From Acidobacteriaceae bacterium (GTDB lineage: Bacteria > Acidobacteriota > Terriglobia > Terriglobales > Acidobacteriaceae): 64,000 nt of DNA. The notes under the pieces were generated by a model that was not told the DNA's origin, made no database searches, and worked only from the letters and a program-made list of their open reading frames with translations. The stretch spans positions 146,390 through 210,389 of the forward strand of contig PLDC01000018.1 of NCBI GenBank assembly GCA_003134995.1. The letters are read 5' to 3'. Positions 32,626 through 42,164 of the stretch are shown in pieces (position 1 is the stretch's first letter; each line of letters begins with the position of its first letter). Both the position numbers and the translations under genes were made by a program.

Positions 32626-33119
32626 ATTTTGCCCGTTACTCCGACCTGGGGTGCCCCATTTCTCGCGTCTTTTGCGAGAAGTGGGGATTTTGCTGCCGCA
32701 ATAACGTGACCTTCACCCGTGTCCGCCTCAGGGAGCGCGTTATGTTCCGTAAGCGCCGGACCGCCAGCGACAAATCCCACGCCGCTGGTAATCAGCACAA
32801 TCCCAAGCCAGCGCAGCAGGCTAATCTGCTCGTGCAATACGAACCGCGCAACCAGAGCCAGCAGCACATATCCCAGAGCAGTAGCGGGCATCACATAGGT
32901 AAGATCGGCCCAGGAAAGCGCGGTCGTATATGTCGCAAAAAAACCCAGCAGAAAAAGAATGCCAAGCGCGACCCAGGGATTGGTCACAGCAGGGAACACA
33001 CTCTGTAAATGATGAATCGAGATAGTGCCAACCTGCTTCATCCCATGCGACAGCATGGAATCTCCAGCCACGGCAAACACCGTAACCCCCGCCAGCACAA
33101 GATACTTGCGAAAATTCAC
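32622..33119 (-). CDS. Small EamA/DMT-type membrane protein 2
   Basis: 165 residues, four helices (LVLAGVTVFAVAGDSMLSH, LGILFLLGFFATYTTALSW, VMPATALGYVLLALVAR, GIVLITSGVGFVAGG). It is similar to the following gene: both share the GD.(M/L)LSH.MKQVG N-terminus. The C-terminal 35 residues are soluble and end in SPLLAKDARNGAPQVGVTGK, which is encoded by a dispersed palindromic repeat (32648-32690), so the tail is probably not functional. Confidence 0.75.
   Translation of the reverse strand: MNFRKYLVLAGVTVFAVAGDSMLSHGMKQVGTISIHHLQSVFPAVTNPWVALGILFLLGFFATYTTALSWADLTYVMPATALGYVLLALVARFVLHEQISLLRWLGIVLITSGVGFVAGGPALTEHNALPEADTGEGHVIAAAKSPLLAKDARNGAPQVGVTGKI
32648..32690. repeat. Dispersed palindrome (gccccat/tctcgcg family), copy 1
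   Basis: Hairpin GCCCCATTTCTCGC..GCGAGAAGTGGGG. The same element is at 50418-50461 and a variant at 54772-54811. Here it encodes the C-terminus of an EamA protein. Confidence 0.8.
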
Positions 33120-33152
33120 GAAAAGTTTAGCCCGTCAGTTATAAGAATTATT

Positions 33153-33238
33153 CACCACAGAGACACAGAGGCACAGAGAAGGCAAAGAAAAGAACAAGAC
33201 AATAAAGGTTTTCTCTGAGTCTCTGTGCCTCTGTGGTG
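33153..33238. terminator. Long inverted repeat between hpnJ and the EamA genes
   Basis: Arms 33153-33180 (CACCACAGAGACACAGAGGC...) and 33211-33238 are near-perfect reverse complements with a 30-nt AG-rich loop. The element can form a very stable hairpin. A related one lies at 54731-54882. Terminator or mRNA-stabilising element. Confidence 0.7.
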
Positions 33239-33253
33239 ATTTGATCTTCGTTC

Positions 33254-34720
33254 TTACGCCTTGGCCAGCTCCGCAGCAGCCTCGTCGCTATGCTTCTTAA
33301 CCAGCTTGTTGCGCTGCGACCGCAGCTTCAGAAAAGTCTTCGCTTCCTTGTAAAGCCGCTTGCGATCCGCGCTGTTAAATGCGGCTTTCCTCAAGATGCG
33401 GAACGCAGCCTTGGGACGGAAGTAGTACTCATCGTAAAAACGGTGCACCGCGGAAAGAATGTCATCGGCCGGTAGTCCGGGATACTGAATGTGCGCCAAC
33501 TGATGGCCGCCTTCATCCACCATCTTGTTGTCGCCTACCATGAATCCGTTCTTCACCGCGTAATCGTAAAGCTCGGTGCCGGGATAGGCATGGGCCACGG
33601 AGACCTGAATGGTCTCGACATCCAGCTCTTTGGCGAACTTGATCGTGTTATTGATGGTCTCGTGCGTCTCACCCGGCAGCCCCATGATGAAGTCGCCGTG
33701 AATGACCAGCCCGAGCTTGTGGCAGTTCTTGGTGAATTGGCGCGCGTGCTCAAGAGTCGCGCCCTTCTTGATGTTCTTCAGGATCTGCTGATCGCCGGAC
33801 TCATAACCCACGATGAGCAGCCGGCAGCCGGCTTCCTTCATCGCCTTGAGCGTCTCGTAACTGGTTGTGACTCGCGACGTGCAGGACCACGTTAAACCGA
33901 GCGGCTTAAGCTTGGCGCACAACTCGATGGTGCGAGCCGCCTGGATGTTGAAGGTGTCGTCGTCAAAGAAAAATTCCTTTACTTCCGGCCAGTACTGTTT
34001 GACCTTCGCCATCTCCGCCGCCACGTCGTCAGTCGACCGCTTGCGCCAAGGATGTCCGCTCAAAGTCTGCGGCCACAAACAGAACGTGCACTGCGCCGGG
34101 CAACCACGCGTGGTGTAAAGAGAAACGTAAGGATTCAACAGGAAGGGAACGTTGTAACGCGTGACGTCAAGATCGCGCTTGTAGACGTCCGTGACGTGAG
34201 GCAAAGCATCCAGATCCTGAATCTGCGGCGCATCCGGATTGTGCACCACTTTGTCGTCTTTCAAAAATGAAATGCCGGCAATGTCAGACAAAGGCTTGCC
34301 CTTGGCAAAGTCAACCACCGCGTAGTCGAACTCCTTGCGCGCCACAAAATCAATCGAAGGACAATCGCGCAAAGATTTCTCCGGCAGCACGCTGACATGC
34401 GGCCCCACAAAAGCAATCTTGATGCGAGGATTCGCAGCCTTGATGGCCTTAGCCAGCCCAATGTCCCCCGGAAATCCGGGCGTAGACGTGAACAGCACAA
34501 GAAATTCGTAGTCCTTGGCAATCTCAATAGTCTGCTCAGCCGAAACGTGATGAGGCGGCGCATCCAAAAGCCGCGCCCCCTCCAGCATCCCCGCCGGATA
34601 AGCCAACCACACCGGGTACCAATAACTTTCTATCTCGCGGGTGGCGGGCCAACGGGAACCGGCGCCGCCGTCGAAGTTTTCGAAAGACGGGGGGTTTAAG
34701 AACAATGTTTTAAGAGGCAT
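33254..34720 (-). CDS. hpnJ: Hopanoid radical SAM protein HpnJ
   Basis: 488 residues from MPLKTLFLNPPSFENFDGGAG (ATG 34720; ATG 34732 adds four). A cobalamin-binding-like N-terminal domain is followed by the radical SAM core with RGCPAQCTFCLWP (CxxxCxxC) near 200-212. HpnJ acts on a glycosylated bacteriohopanetetrol headgroup to give the cyclitol ether, together with HpnI and HpnK in known systems; these are not in the window. It is separated from the shc-hpnE block by about 5 kb and lies on the opposite strand. Confidence 0.92.
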   Translation of the reverse strand: MPLKTLFLNPPSFENFDGGAGSRWPATREIESYWYPVWLAYPAGMLEGARLLDAPPHHVSAEQTIEIAKDYEFLVLFTSTPGFPGDIGLAKAIKAANPRIKIAFVGPHVSVLPEKSLRDCPSIDFVARKEFDYAVVDFAKGKPLSDIAGISFLKDDKVVHNPDAPQIQDLDALPHVTDVYKRDLDVTRYNVPFLLNPYVSLYTTRGCPAQCTFCLWPQTLSGHPWRKRSTDDVAAEMAKVKQYWPEVKEFFFDDDTFNIQAARTIELCAKLKPLGLTWSCTSRVTTSYETLKAMKEAGCRLLIVGYESGDQQILKNIKKGATLEHARQFTKNCHKLGLVIHGDFIMGLPGETHETINNTIKFAKELDVETIQVSVAHAYPGTELYDYAVKNGFMVGDNKMVDEGGHQLAHIQYPGLPADDILSAVHRFYDEYYFRPKAAFRILRKAAFNSADRKRLYKEAKTFLKLRSQRNKLVKKHSDEAAAELAKA

Positions 34721-34790
34721 AGTTTGTATCAACTATTTTAGCATTCAGGAGCGGTTGATGCGCGAGAAAGCAGTGTTTATGCAGGTTCAT

Positions 34791-36110
34791 TTATTTCGTC
34801 CCTAGCGCCCAACTTTCGAGGTTGCCGGTAGCGCGAAGCAACGTTACCTGGGAGCGTTCTAGTTCGAAAGTTACGTCCTGCAGGGTGATGAGGCGTTCGC
34901 TGGCTTGGGCTTGGGCGTTGTCCAGATCATGGAGGTTGGCGGTGGAGGAATCCATGCGGGTGCGAACTGCTTCTACGTTTTTCTGGGCTAGTTCATATTC
35001 GAGTTCGGCTACGTCGCGGGCGGCTTGCATCTGGGTTACGGAGCGCTGCAGGCGCAGCGTTTCTTCGGAGGCCTGGTCGCGCGCGGCTTCGGCCTGCTTG
35101 GTGGCTTTGCGCGCTTCCGACTCGGCTTCCTGGACTCGGGCGTGCTGGGCGTAGTTCAGGAAAGGAAAGTGGATCGCCAGACCGACGGTGCCGTTGTTGA
35201 TCTGAAAGCTGTGTGGGGCATAGAAGCGCTGATAGTCGTTAATAGAATTGTCGAACACGGCATACTGGCCGGCAAAATCTACGCTAGGCCACAAACTTCG
35301 GTGTTCTCCCTTTACCTTCAAGTATTGTGCGCGCGCGTGTTCTACGGCTGCCTGTACTGCTGGATTTGCATCTGCGGCACTAACGGCGAATCCCTCAGTC
35401 GCGTCCTCTGATTTGACTACGGGCAGATCGGGTAGCGAATCGGGATCGATTTCGAAGGAGGCAGCGGACAGGCCCGTCAGCTTGGAGAGATGTTCGCGGA
35501 GAACGTCGGCTGCGCCCGCGGCTTCGGAGTGACGTAAACGGATTCGGGCGATCGAGAGGCGGGCTTTGGTGTTGTCGACTTCGCTGTCGATCCCTTCTTT
35601 CACGCGCTGGGTTACGGCTGCTTCCATCTGCTCGGCTGCGGATTGTGCTTCGCGGAGGCGGCTTAGACGAAGTTCCCATTTCGCCAATTCGGCGTAGCTC
35701 AAAACCGTGTCCTGGATGACTTGATTGCGCTGGTCTTTAATTTTCAGGTTGCTGACGGCGACGTCGGATTGGGCAGCACGAATGAAGTCCTTCAAGGCGG
35801 GATTAATTAGCGCTGATTGCGCGTTCACGTTGAACAGCGATGGAGCAGCGCCTTCGAGGCTTAGCGGGAAACCATCGGACCAGCCGATTCCAGCTCCCGC
35901 GGTGAGTTGTGGGATGTAGCTGTTGCGGAGTTCGCGGTAGCTGGCGGAGGCGTGCTGTTGGTCGGCGGTAGCGATGCTGATGCCGGTGGCGTGGTTCAGC
36001 GCGAGTTCGACTGCGCGATGGAGGGTGATGGGCTCCGCGAGAAGGGAAGTGGGCAGCAGAAGCAGCGCCAATAAGAATTTATGAATGCGCACGCCGGACT
36101 TTGTTTTCAT
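34791..36110 (-). CDS. TolC-family outer-membrane efflux protein
   Basis: 439 residues from ATG 36110 (MKTKSGVRIHKFLLALLLLP; AGGTG upstream); a longer frame to 36197 exists. Signal peptide about 1-26 (cleavage near LLAEP), then two long helical OEP repeats: AVELALNHATGISIATADQQ, LRNSYIPQLTAGAGIG, and the second half with YLKVKGEHRSLWPSVDFAGQY and QYELAQ-type coils. TolC trimers form the exit duct of RND, ABC or MFS pumps. An RND adaptor gene is at 50.5 kb, not adjacent. Confidence 0.85.
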   Translation of the reverse strand: MKTKSGVRIHKFLLALLLLPTSLLAEPITLHRAVELALNHATGISIATADQQHASASYRELRNSYIPQLTAGAGIGWSDGFPLSLEGAAPSLFNVNAQSALINPALKDFIRAAQSDVAVSNLKIKDQRNQVIQDTVLSYAELAKWELRLSRLREAQSAAEQMEAAVTQRVKEGIDSEVDNTKARLSIARIRLRHSEAAGAADVLREHLSKLTGLSAASFEIDPDSLPDLPVVKSEDATEGFAVSAADANPAVQAAVEHARAQYLKVKGEHRSLWPSVDFAGQYAVFDNSINDYQRFYAPHSFQINNGTVGLAIHFPFLNYAQHARVQEAESEARKATKQAEAARDQASEETLRLQRSVTQMQAARDVAELEYELAQKNVEAVRTRMDSSTANLHDLDNAQAQASERLITLQDVTFELERSQVTLLRATGNLESWALGTK

Positions 36111-36212
36111 TCTTTTCACCTTTGTGACATCTGGAAAGATTCTACGGAGAATCTGATGCGAGAGAAATGATAAGGATGGGTCGGAGAGGAGTTTCAAGGG
36201 TTGGGTAGCGGA

Positions 36213-36345
36213 GGGGCCGTTAACTCAGCGGCTGAAGCCGGGCTCTCGTTGAGGGCGAATTGCGGCACGGCTGAAGCCGTGCCCTTCCCGGTCAACATCA
36301 AAGTCAAAGTCAAAAGCAGCGGGCAAGAGTGCCCGCTCCACACTG
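36213..36345. repeat. Composite palindromic repeat (REP-like)
   Basis: Carries CAGCGGCTGAAGCCGGGCTC, then GGCACGGCTGAAGCCGTGCC (about 36262-36282), a run of tcaaagtcaaagtcaaaag, then GCGGGCAAGAGTGCCCGC. The same order of parts is found at 42165-42260, showing a composite element. It lies in the 430-nt gap before the DnaA-lid-like gene. Confidence 0.75.
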
Positions 36346-36540
36346 GCAAAGGCAAACAGCAGGTTCCTCACCGGGCTTTCAGCCCGATTCGGAATGACAT
36401 TGCTTTGGTGGATGGTCTTATCTCACGGTGGCTTTCACGGCGGCTGAAGTCGGCGTGCTGTTGCTTGCCTGACGGAACCTGATCATCTTCCGGTGTGAGC
36501 AAGGCGCGGTACAATCTTCAGCAAGCGTAAAGGAGGCCGC

Positions 36541-37062
36541 GTGAGGAAGGATATTGTTGCGAGCCTGGCTCGGACGGGCGACGTGGAAGCGATGGCCTCT
36601 GTTTTGCAGGAGACAGCGCACGAGGTAAACGTAGCGCTTCCGCGGGATGTGGCGTTCTACCTTGCGCAGAATGTTTGCTCGAATGAGCGTGAGCTGCGCG
36701 GTGCGCTCGTACGTCTCGCGGCTCATTTCTCGGTGACGGGAACCGAGATTACGCTAGCATCCACGCAACGCGTACTGAAGAAATTTATCGACGCGGAGGC
36801 TCGTAAGAGTACCGTCGATCCTACCCAGAAGCTGCTGTATCAAAATAGCAGCGCTAAAGAAGCCAAGGTCAGGCCCGAGCATTGCGTCGCTGAGGGTCGC
36901 AATTTCGTTTTATGCTTGAAAACGCGAGATGGAAAAAAGGCCAGCGGAGTCAAACTCGAATTGGAAGTAAACATGCGCGAGAGTGAACGTAACGGACTGG
37001 CGCGCCGGGATGCGTATGAGCGCGATTTGGAACGCCGTGCCAGGAAGCGAAATCAAAGCTGA
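36541..37062 (+). CDS. Orphan protein with a DnaA AAA+ lid-like domain
   Basis: 173 residues. Residues about 18-90 match the small lid (domain IIIb) of DnaA: VLQETAHEVNVALPRDVAFY, SNERELRGALVRLAAHFSVTG and ITLASTQRVLKKFID, followed by STVDPTQKLL, which matches the start of DnaA domain IV. The ATPase core (Walker A/B), and the DNA-binding helix-turn-helix are absent; the C-terminal 70 residues are unrelated and Arg/Lys-rich. GTG start with a perfect AGGAGG four bases upstream. It could be a DnaA-interacting regulator or a partial gene. Confidence 0.6.
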   Translation: MRKDIVASLARTGDVEAMASVLQETAHEVNVALPRDVAFYLAQNVCSNERELRGALVRLAAHFSVTGTEITLASTQRVLKKFIDAEARKSTVDPTQKLLYQNSSAKEAKVRPEHCVAEGRNFVLCLKTRDGKKASGVKLELEVNMRESERNGLARRDAYERDLERRARKRNQS

Positions 37063-37354
37063 GAGTTGTGCCGACGGCTCCAAGCCCGGCTGCTCATCAG
37101 GGACGCTAAGGAAGTCTGCGGCTGAGATGGCCCGCAGAAAGCCGCTTCTGGCTTGACAATCATTTCTTCATGTGAAAATATTCCGGCGTTCGGTCGTGCC
37201 TCCTTGCCGTCTCCCCCAACCCGACTGAATGCTTCAGGGGCCAACCACGACCTATCGAAACCAGGTCGTTTGGGACGATTGTCCCAAAGCGACGATTCGG
37301 CTTCGCGTAACGTTTGAGTGCTGCCATTTTTGAACACAACGAGGAATCCGGAAT
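37063..37354. other. Intergenic region
   Basis: About 290 nt between the DnaA-lid-like gene and the propeller gene. No ORF, tRNA or strong hairpin was recognised on either strand; the minus-strand ORF that covers it is a shadow frame. Confidence 0.3.
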
Positions 37355-39385
37355 ATGAAGACCACTGCGCTTGTTTCTTGGGCTCTCATCGTCACCATCG
37401 GACTCGTCTTGGTAATAGTGGCGATCCAGCAGCCAGCACAAAGCGCTTCGAAGGATGTCACAGCGAATGTCACCCTGCTGCCAGTGTCCGCCTCCAGCGC
37501 GGCCGCCGGCCGGGAACCGAGCGCCGGCAGCTCGAAGCGGCTTAATGGGAGCACTCAGGATGGCGGTATTGTGGTTGCGGTACATCCCCTGTCCGCGCCG
37601 ATCACCTCGATGGTGAAGCAGCAATTCACGGCTACGGTCACAGGCACGACGAACACGGCGGTGACCTGGTATGTCGATGCAGTCTTGGGCGGCAATCAAA
37701 CGGTGGGACGAATCGACGGAAACGGGCTCTATACTCCGTCCGCAAACTTTGCGGTGGGCAAGCATACGGTCACGGCAGTCAGCCAGGCGGACAAGACCAA
37801 ATCTGGGTCTGCAACGGGCGACCTGGTAGGTTATGCGGGACTGTACACGAACAAGAACGACAACTCCCGCACCGGGCAAAACTTGCAAGAAACGGCATTG
37901 ACTCCGCAAAACGTAAGAGTAGCGACCTTCGGGAAATTGTTTTCCTATGCCATCGACGCATCCGTCACGGCACAACCGCTCTATGTCGCAAATGTGTACG
38001 TTCCCAATCCGCTGCACGGAACCGCCGGCTACTACAACGTTATATATATTGCTACGTCCAACGACAGTGTGTACGCCTACGACGCCGACGGAAACGTCAC
38101 AGGCATGCTCTGGTACGACAGTTTCATTAATCCTCCCACTGTGGTAGCCGTGCCCGGATCGTGTGTCGTGGTCGGTGTGCCGACCATTGGCATTATGCCG
38201 ACTCCAGTCATAGACCCCACGACAAACACAATGTATGTGGAAGCGCGAACGCTGGAGGGTCAAACCACAGCGTGTACCGGAACCTATGTGTACCGGATGC
38301 ATGCCCTGGACATCACCACCGGCCTGGAAAAATTCGGTGGGCCCGTCGAGATCCAGGCCTCGATTCCGGGAACAGGGATCGGAAGTGTGAACGGCACACT
38401 GGCGTTCGATCCGCGATGGGAGAACGCGAGGGCAAGTTTGCTGCTTTCCCAAGCCCCTGGGGAAACAGACAGCACTGTATATCTGGCCACGGCATCGCCT
38501 GAAGACACGGAACCGTATCACGGCTGGATTCTTGGTTACGATTCTCAAACTCTGGCTCTGAAGTATGCCTTTTGTAGCACGCCGAACGGCATACAAGGCG
38601 GCATATGGCATAGGGGTGGTGGGCTCGCCGCGGATGCGAATGGCAACATTTTTGTGCAGACAGGAAACGGGACATTCGACACGAACGGCGATTATGGGCA
38701 GTCGGTGCTGAAGTTAACTCCCAGCAATGGCAATCTGGGGGTCGCGGATTCCTACACTCCGAGCAATTACTCGATTCTCAATCAGCAGGATTGGGATCTT
38801 TCCTCGGGCGGGCTTCTGCTGTTACCGGACCAGCCGGGAAAATATCCGCACCTGATGGTGGGTGGCGGCAAGGAAGGAACGATTTATTTGATCAACCGTG
38901 ACAACCTGGGCGGCTATCATGCAAACGGCAACAATATCGTGCAGCACATCGTTGGCGCCATTAGACCATCTGTTCCAAAATACGAGCCCTTCTTTGGCAT
39001 CTGGAATACGTCCAGCTATTTCAACGGTAACGTATACATTTTTGGACAGTACGACTATCCGAAGATGTTCACTCTAAATAACGGTTTGCTGCCCACCACG
39101 GCAACTTCCGCGGGCGCGGTCATAATGCGTGGACCGAACCCCGTTATCTCGGCAAACGGGAGCACAAACGGCATTGTGTGGGCGTTACAGTATGATACGG
39201 TTCCGCCCGTGCTTTGGGCGTTTAACCCCAACGATCTGGCGCAGGTTTACTACAACACAAACCAGGATCCGCAGCGTGATAAGGTCGATTCCAAGGCCGT
39301 CGAACGAGTGAATCCCACGGTTGCCAACGGCCGGGTGTATGTGCCGGCCAACACCAAGGTGCAGGTCTACGGCCTCTTGCAGTGA
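37355..39385 (+). CDS. Secreted or anchored PQQ-like beta-propeller protein with Ig-like domain
   Basis: 676 residues: an N-terminal hydrophobic signal-anchor (LVSWALIVTIGLVLVIVA), an Ig-like region at about 73-150 (MVKQQFTATVTGTTNTAVTW), then PQQ-like propeller blades with IYIATSNDSVYAYDADG, WGILGYDSQTLALKY-type strands and NPTVANGRVYVPA. Extracellular binding or enzymatic role is unclear: no quinone-binding Trp/Asp set is evident, so dehydrogenase function is not claimed. Confidence 0.72.
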   Translation: MKTTALVSWALIVTIGLVLVIVAIQQPAQSASKDVTANVTLLPVSASSAAAGREPSAGSSKRLNGSTQDGGIVVAVHPLSAPITSMVKQQFTATVTGTTNTAVTWYVDAVLGGNQTVGRIDGNGLYTPSANFAVGKHTVTAVSQADKTKSGSATGDLVGYAGLYTNKNDNSRTGQNLQETALTPQNVRVATFGKLFSYAIDASVTAQPLYVANVYVPNPLHGTAGYYNVIYIATSNDSVYAYDADGNVTGMLWYDSFINPPTVVAVPGSCVVVGVPTIGIMPTPVIDPTTNTMYVEARTLEGQTTACTGTYVYRMHALDITTGLEKFGGPVEIQASIPGTGIGSVNGTLAFDPRWENARASLLLSQAPGETDSTVYLATASPEDTEPYHGWILGYDSQTLALKYAFCSTPNGIQGGIWHRGGGLAADANGNIFVQTGNGTFDTNGDYGQSVLKLTPSNGNLGVADSYTPSNYSILNQQDWDLSSGGLLLLPDQPGKYPHLMVGGGKEGTIYLINRDNLGGYHANGNNIVQHIVGAIRPSVPKYEPFFGIWNTSSYFNGNVYIFGQYDYPKMFTLNNGLLPTTATSAGAVIMRGPNPVISANGSTNGIVWALQYDTVPPVLWAFNPNDLAQVYYNTNQDPQRDKVDSKAVERVNPTVANGRVYVPANTKVQVYGLLQ

Positions 39386-39537
39386 TCGGTGCCACACCGG
39401 TCTCAGTGTCCGGAATCGCCATGCAGTGTCCTGAAACGGACAGCGCGAACTCACTTGCTGCATATTAAGTCGTTTGGAATGTGACGCTGATATTGGCAAG
39501 CATGATGCTGATACCCCCGGCAGGAAGGGGTAAGCAA

Positions 39538-42081
39538 ATGTCATTCGTTCGCGATCTGAGAGTTGCAGCGCACTCGCTACTTCGGACCCCAGGGCTGGCG
39601 ATCGCTGTGGTGCTCACGCTGGCACTCGGCATCGGCGCGAACTCTGCCATTTTCACCCTCGTGCGAGGGGTGCTGCTCAAGCCTCTGGTGAATCGCGATG
39701 AGGACCGGCTGATCTATATCCGGCAGAGCGCTCCCGGCATCGGCGACGAGAATGCTACGTTTTCCGTACCCGAGCTGCAGGACTTGCGGGCCAGCGTGAA
39801 AACTGTGAGCGCCTTTGGCGACTTCTCCGCCATGGATTTCACCATGATCGGCCTGGGTGAGCCTCGTTCCATTCAAGGTGGCGTTGTCGGTGGCAGCTAT
39901 TTCGATGTGATGGGGCTTCGTCCGGTGCTCGGTCGCCTGATCGGACCTCAGGACGACGGTCCCAATGCCGCCGGCGTCGTCGTTCTCACCTACCGTTTCT
40001 GGACGACCGCTCTGCACAAGGATCCTTCGGTTCTCGGGAAAACCGTTCGCCTCGGTAGCATCGGTGATCGCTCCGCGACCGTCATTGGCGTCCTCGAACC
40101 CTGCGTTCCATATCCGCAAGATACTGAAATCATCTCTAACATCGTGACCAGCCCGCATCATCTTTCCGCAACCATGGTCACGGGCCGCATCCATCGCATG
40201 ACTGAGCTTTTCGGCCGTCTCGCTCCCGGAGTCAGCGTCGATCAGGCTCGCGCCGAGTTGGGCTCGGCCTATGCCGCGATGAAGAAGGACCATCCCGAAG
40301 CCTATTCGCGGGAAGCGGACTTCCAGATCGGGACCAAGTTGCTTCGTGACCAGATCACGTCGGGCGCCCGGACCGTGCTGCTGGTGCTGCTTGCAGCGTC
40401 AGGGCTCGTCTTCATCATCGCGTGCTCCAATGTCGCCAATCTGATTCTGGCGCGGACGGTTCGCCGCGAAGGTGAGTTGGCGGTGCGCGTGGCGCTTGGT
40501 GCAAGCAAGGGCGCATTGCGCCGCATGCTGCTGGCAGAAAGCCTTCTGCTTTGCGGCGCGGGCGCGGCGCTCGGCGTAATGAGCGCGCAGCCGATGGTGG
40601 CCGTGCTGGCGCGCTACGCCTCGCGCTTCTCCGTGCGTGCGCTCGACTTCAGAGTGGATTCGAGCTTGCTTTGGGCGGGAGCAGTTCTGGCTGTTGTCGC
40701 CGCCGTGATTCTTGCCTTCGTCCCGCGCCTGCCCGCTTCCGGCACATCTTCCGGCACCCAGAGTGGGCTGGGCTCATCCAGCGGCAGTGTGCGGATCACC
40801 GGCAGCTCGAATCGCCGCCAGCGAATCTTCGCGGTGACGCAAATTGCCGCGTCGTTTGTGTTGCTGGCCGGCGCAAGTACGTTGATCACCACGCTGATCG
40901 CACTGCAAAAGGCGGAGACGGGTCTGGACACGCAACACGTTCTCGCTGTCGACGTTCCGCCTATGTCCTATGGGAAGACGCCAGCGCAGGTCGTCGATTT
41001 CTACAAGGAAGCGATACGTCGCATTGATACCCTACCGGGCGTAAGTAAGACCGCCTTCGGCAATGTCGTACCGTGGCGCGATGCCGGCGGCCCCACCGCT
41101 CCTGGTCTGCAATTTTCCGGCGACGGACATGTCCATGCCCCCGGTGTAGAGGATCCGCGGGCGCAGTGGCGTGCCATCTCTCCGGGATTTTTTGCGGCGC
41201 TTGGCGTTCCTATCATTGCCGGCCGCGATTTCAATGCGCTTGATCGTCAGAATAGTGACGGCCAAAGTAACAATAACAACGACCAGAATCAGAAAAACGT
41301 AGAGCCTGTGGTGATCGTCAGCCAGACCCTGGCCCAGCGAATGTTTCCCAATCAGGATGCGGTCAATCGGCATGTCTATTGGACCGACCCCGTGCTGCAA
41401 TTTTTCGGCGGGACCGATCTCGAAAAGGCGCACATTCTCGCGCCTCACCGCATCATCGGTGTCACGGCCGATATTGACGACGAGCACGTCGTTCCTGAGC
41501 CGATGGTCACGGTCTATAGCCCGTTCGAAGACGCTCCGTTATTTGGCGGCCGCCTTTTCATTCACACCACTGCAAATCCGTATTCGCTAGTCACACCCGT
41601 GACGCGAATCATTCGCAGCATGTCCATCGATCAGCCGGTGGAGCGCGCCGCAACGCTGGCCGATATCCGCGCCGAGGTGCTCACGCCGGACCGTTTAAAC
41701 TCGCTGGTGTTTGGCGTATTCGCGGCGGTCGCGTTGGCGATTGCCGTGGTCGGCGTCGCGGGCGTGCTGGCGTTTTCGGTGAGCGCGCGGACGCGGGAAT
41801 TCGGCATCCGGCTGGCCCTCGGATCGGAGCCGCGGCAACTCCTCAAGGGCGTGATCGCAGAGGGCGCCGTGATAGCTGCGGCGGGCGTCGTTGCAGGTGC
41901 GGCATTCGGATTGTTGCTGGCGCGCCTGGCGGCAAGATATTTCGTGGACGTGAAGATGCCGGGCGCATTGCCTGTGTTCGTCTCGGCCTTTGTCCTGATG
42001 ACGGTCGCGGTGATCGCTTCGGTGCTGCCTGCGGCACGCGCTGCGCGCGTCGATATTATGCAAGCTCTGCGCTCCGAATGA
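39538..42081 (+). CDS. Acidobacterial duplicated orphan permease (MacB/FtsX-like)
   Basis: 847 residues from ATG 39538 (AGGAAGGGG upstream); the earlier ATGs at 39503-39506 are less likely. Layout is two MacB_PCD/FtsX halves: an N-terminal helix TPGLAIAVVLTLALGIGANS, a periplasmic domain, the helices LLVLLAASGLVFIIACSNVAN, a mid helix near 430, and a C-terminal set LVFGVFAAVALAIAVVGVAG. It belongs to the ADOP family, characteristic of Acidobacteria. No ATPase gene is adjacent. Substrate unknown. Confidence 0.88.
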   Translation: MSFVRDLRVAAHSLLRTPGLAIAVVLTLALGIGANSAIFTLVRGVLLKPLVNRDEDRLIYIRQSAPGIGDENATFSVPELQDLRASVKTVSAFGDFSAMDFTMIGLGEPRSIQGGVVGGSYFDVMGLRPVLGRLIGPQDDGPNAAGVVVLTYRFWTTALHKDPSVLGKTVRLGSIGDRSATVIGVLEPCVPYPQDTEIISNIVTSPHHLSATMVTGRIHRMTELFGRLAPGVSVDQARAELGSAYAAMKKDHPEAYSREADFQIGTKLLRDQITSGARTVLLVLLAASGLVFIIACSNVANLILARTVRREGELAVRVALGASKGALRRMLLAESLLLCGAGAALGVMSAQPMVAVLARYASRFSVRALDFRVDSSLLWAGAVLAVVAAVILAFVPRLPASGTSSGTQSGLGSSSGSVRITGSSNRRQRIFAVTQIAASFVLLAGASTLITTLIALQKAETGLDTQHVLAVDVPPMSYGKTPAQVVDFYKEAIRRIDTLPGVSKTAFGNVVPWRDAGGPTAPGLQFSGDGHVHAPGVEDPRAQWRAISPGFFAALGVPIIAGRDFNALDRQNSDGQSNNNNDQNQKNVEPVVIVSQTLAQRMFPNQDAVNRHVYWTDPVLQFFGGTDLEKAHILAPHRIIGVTADIDDEHVVPEPMVTVYSPFEDAPLFGGRLFIHTTANPYSLVTPVTRIIRSMSIDQPVERAATLADIRAEVLTPDRLNSLVFGVFAAVALAIAVVGVAGVLAFSVSARTREFGIRLALGSEPRQLLKGVIAEGAVIAAAGVVAGAAFGLLLARLAARYFVDVKMPGALPVFVSAFVLMTVAVIASVLPAARAARVDIMQALRSE

Positions 42082-42164
42082 CTCGCAGGTTTCTGGTTTT
42101 AGTAATCCCTCATACCGATGTGCTTCTAGTGCGCTACTGTATGCCGGTTCCATCTTCGTGGCGA

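Noticed and set aside
37160..38611. 483-aa minus-strand ORF
   Set aside because: Opposite the PQQ-like propeller gene and Arg/Cys-rich; no support.
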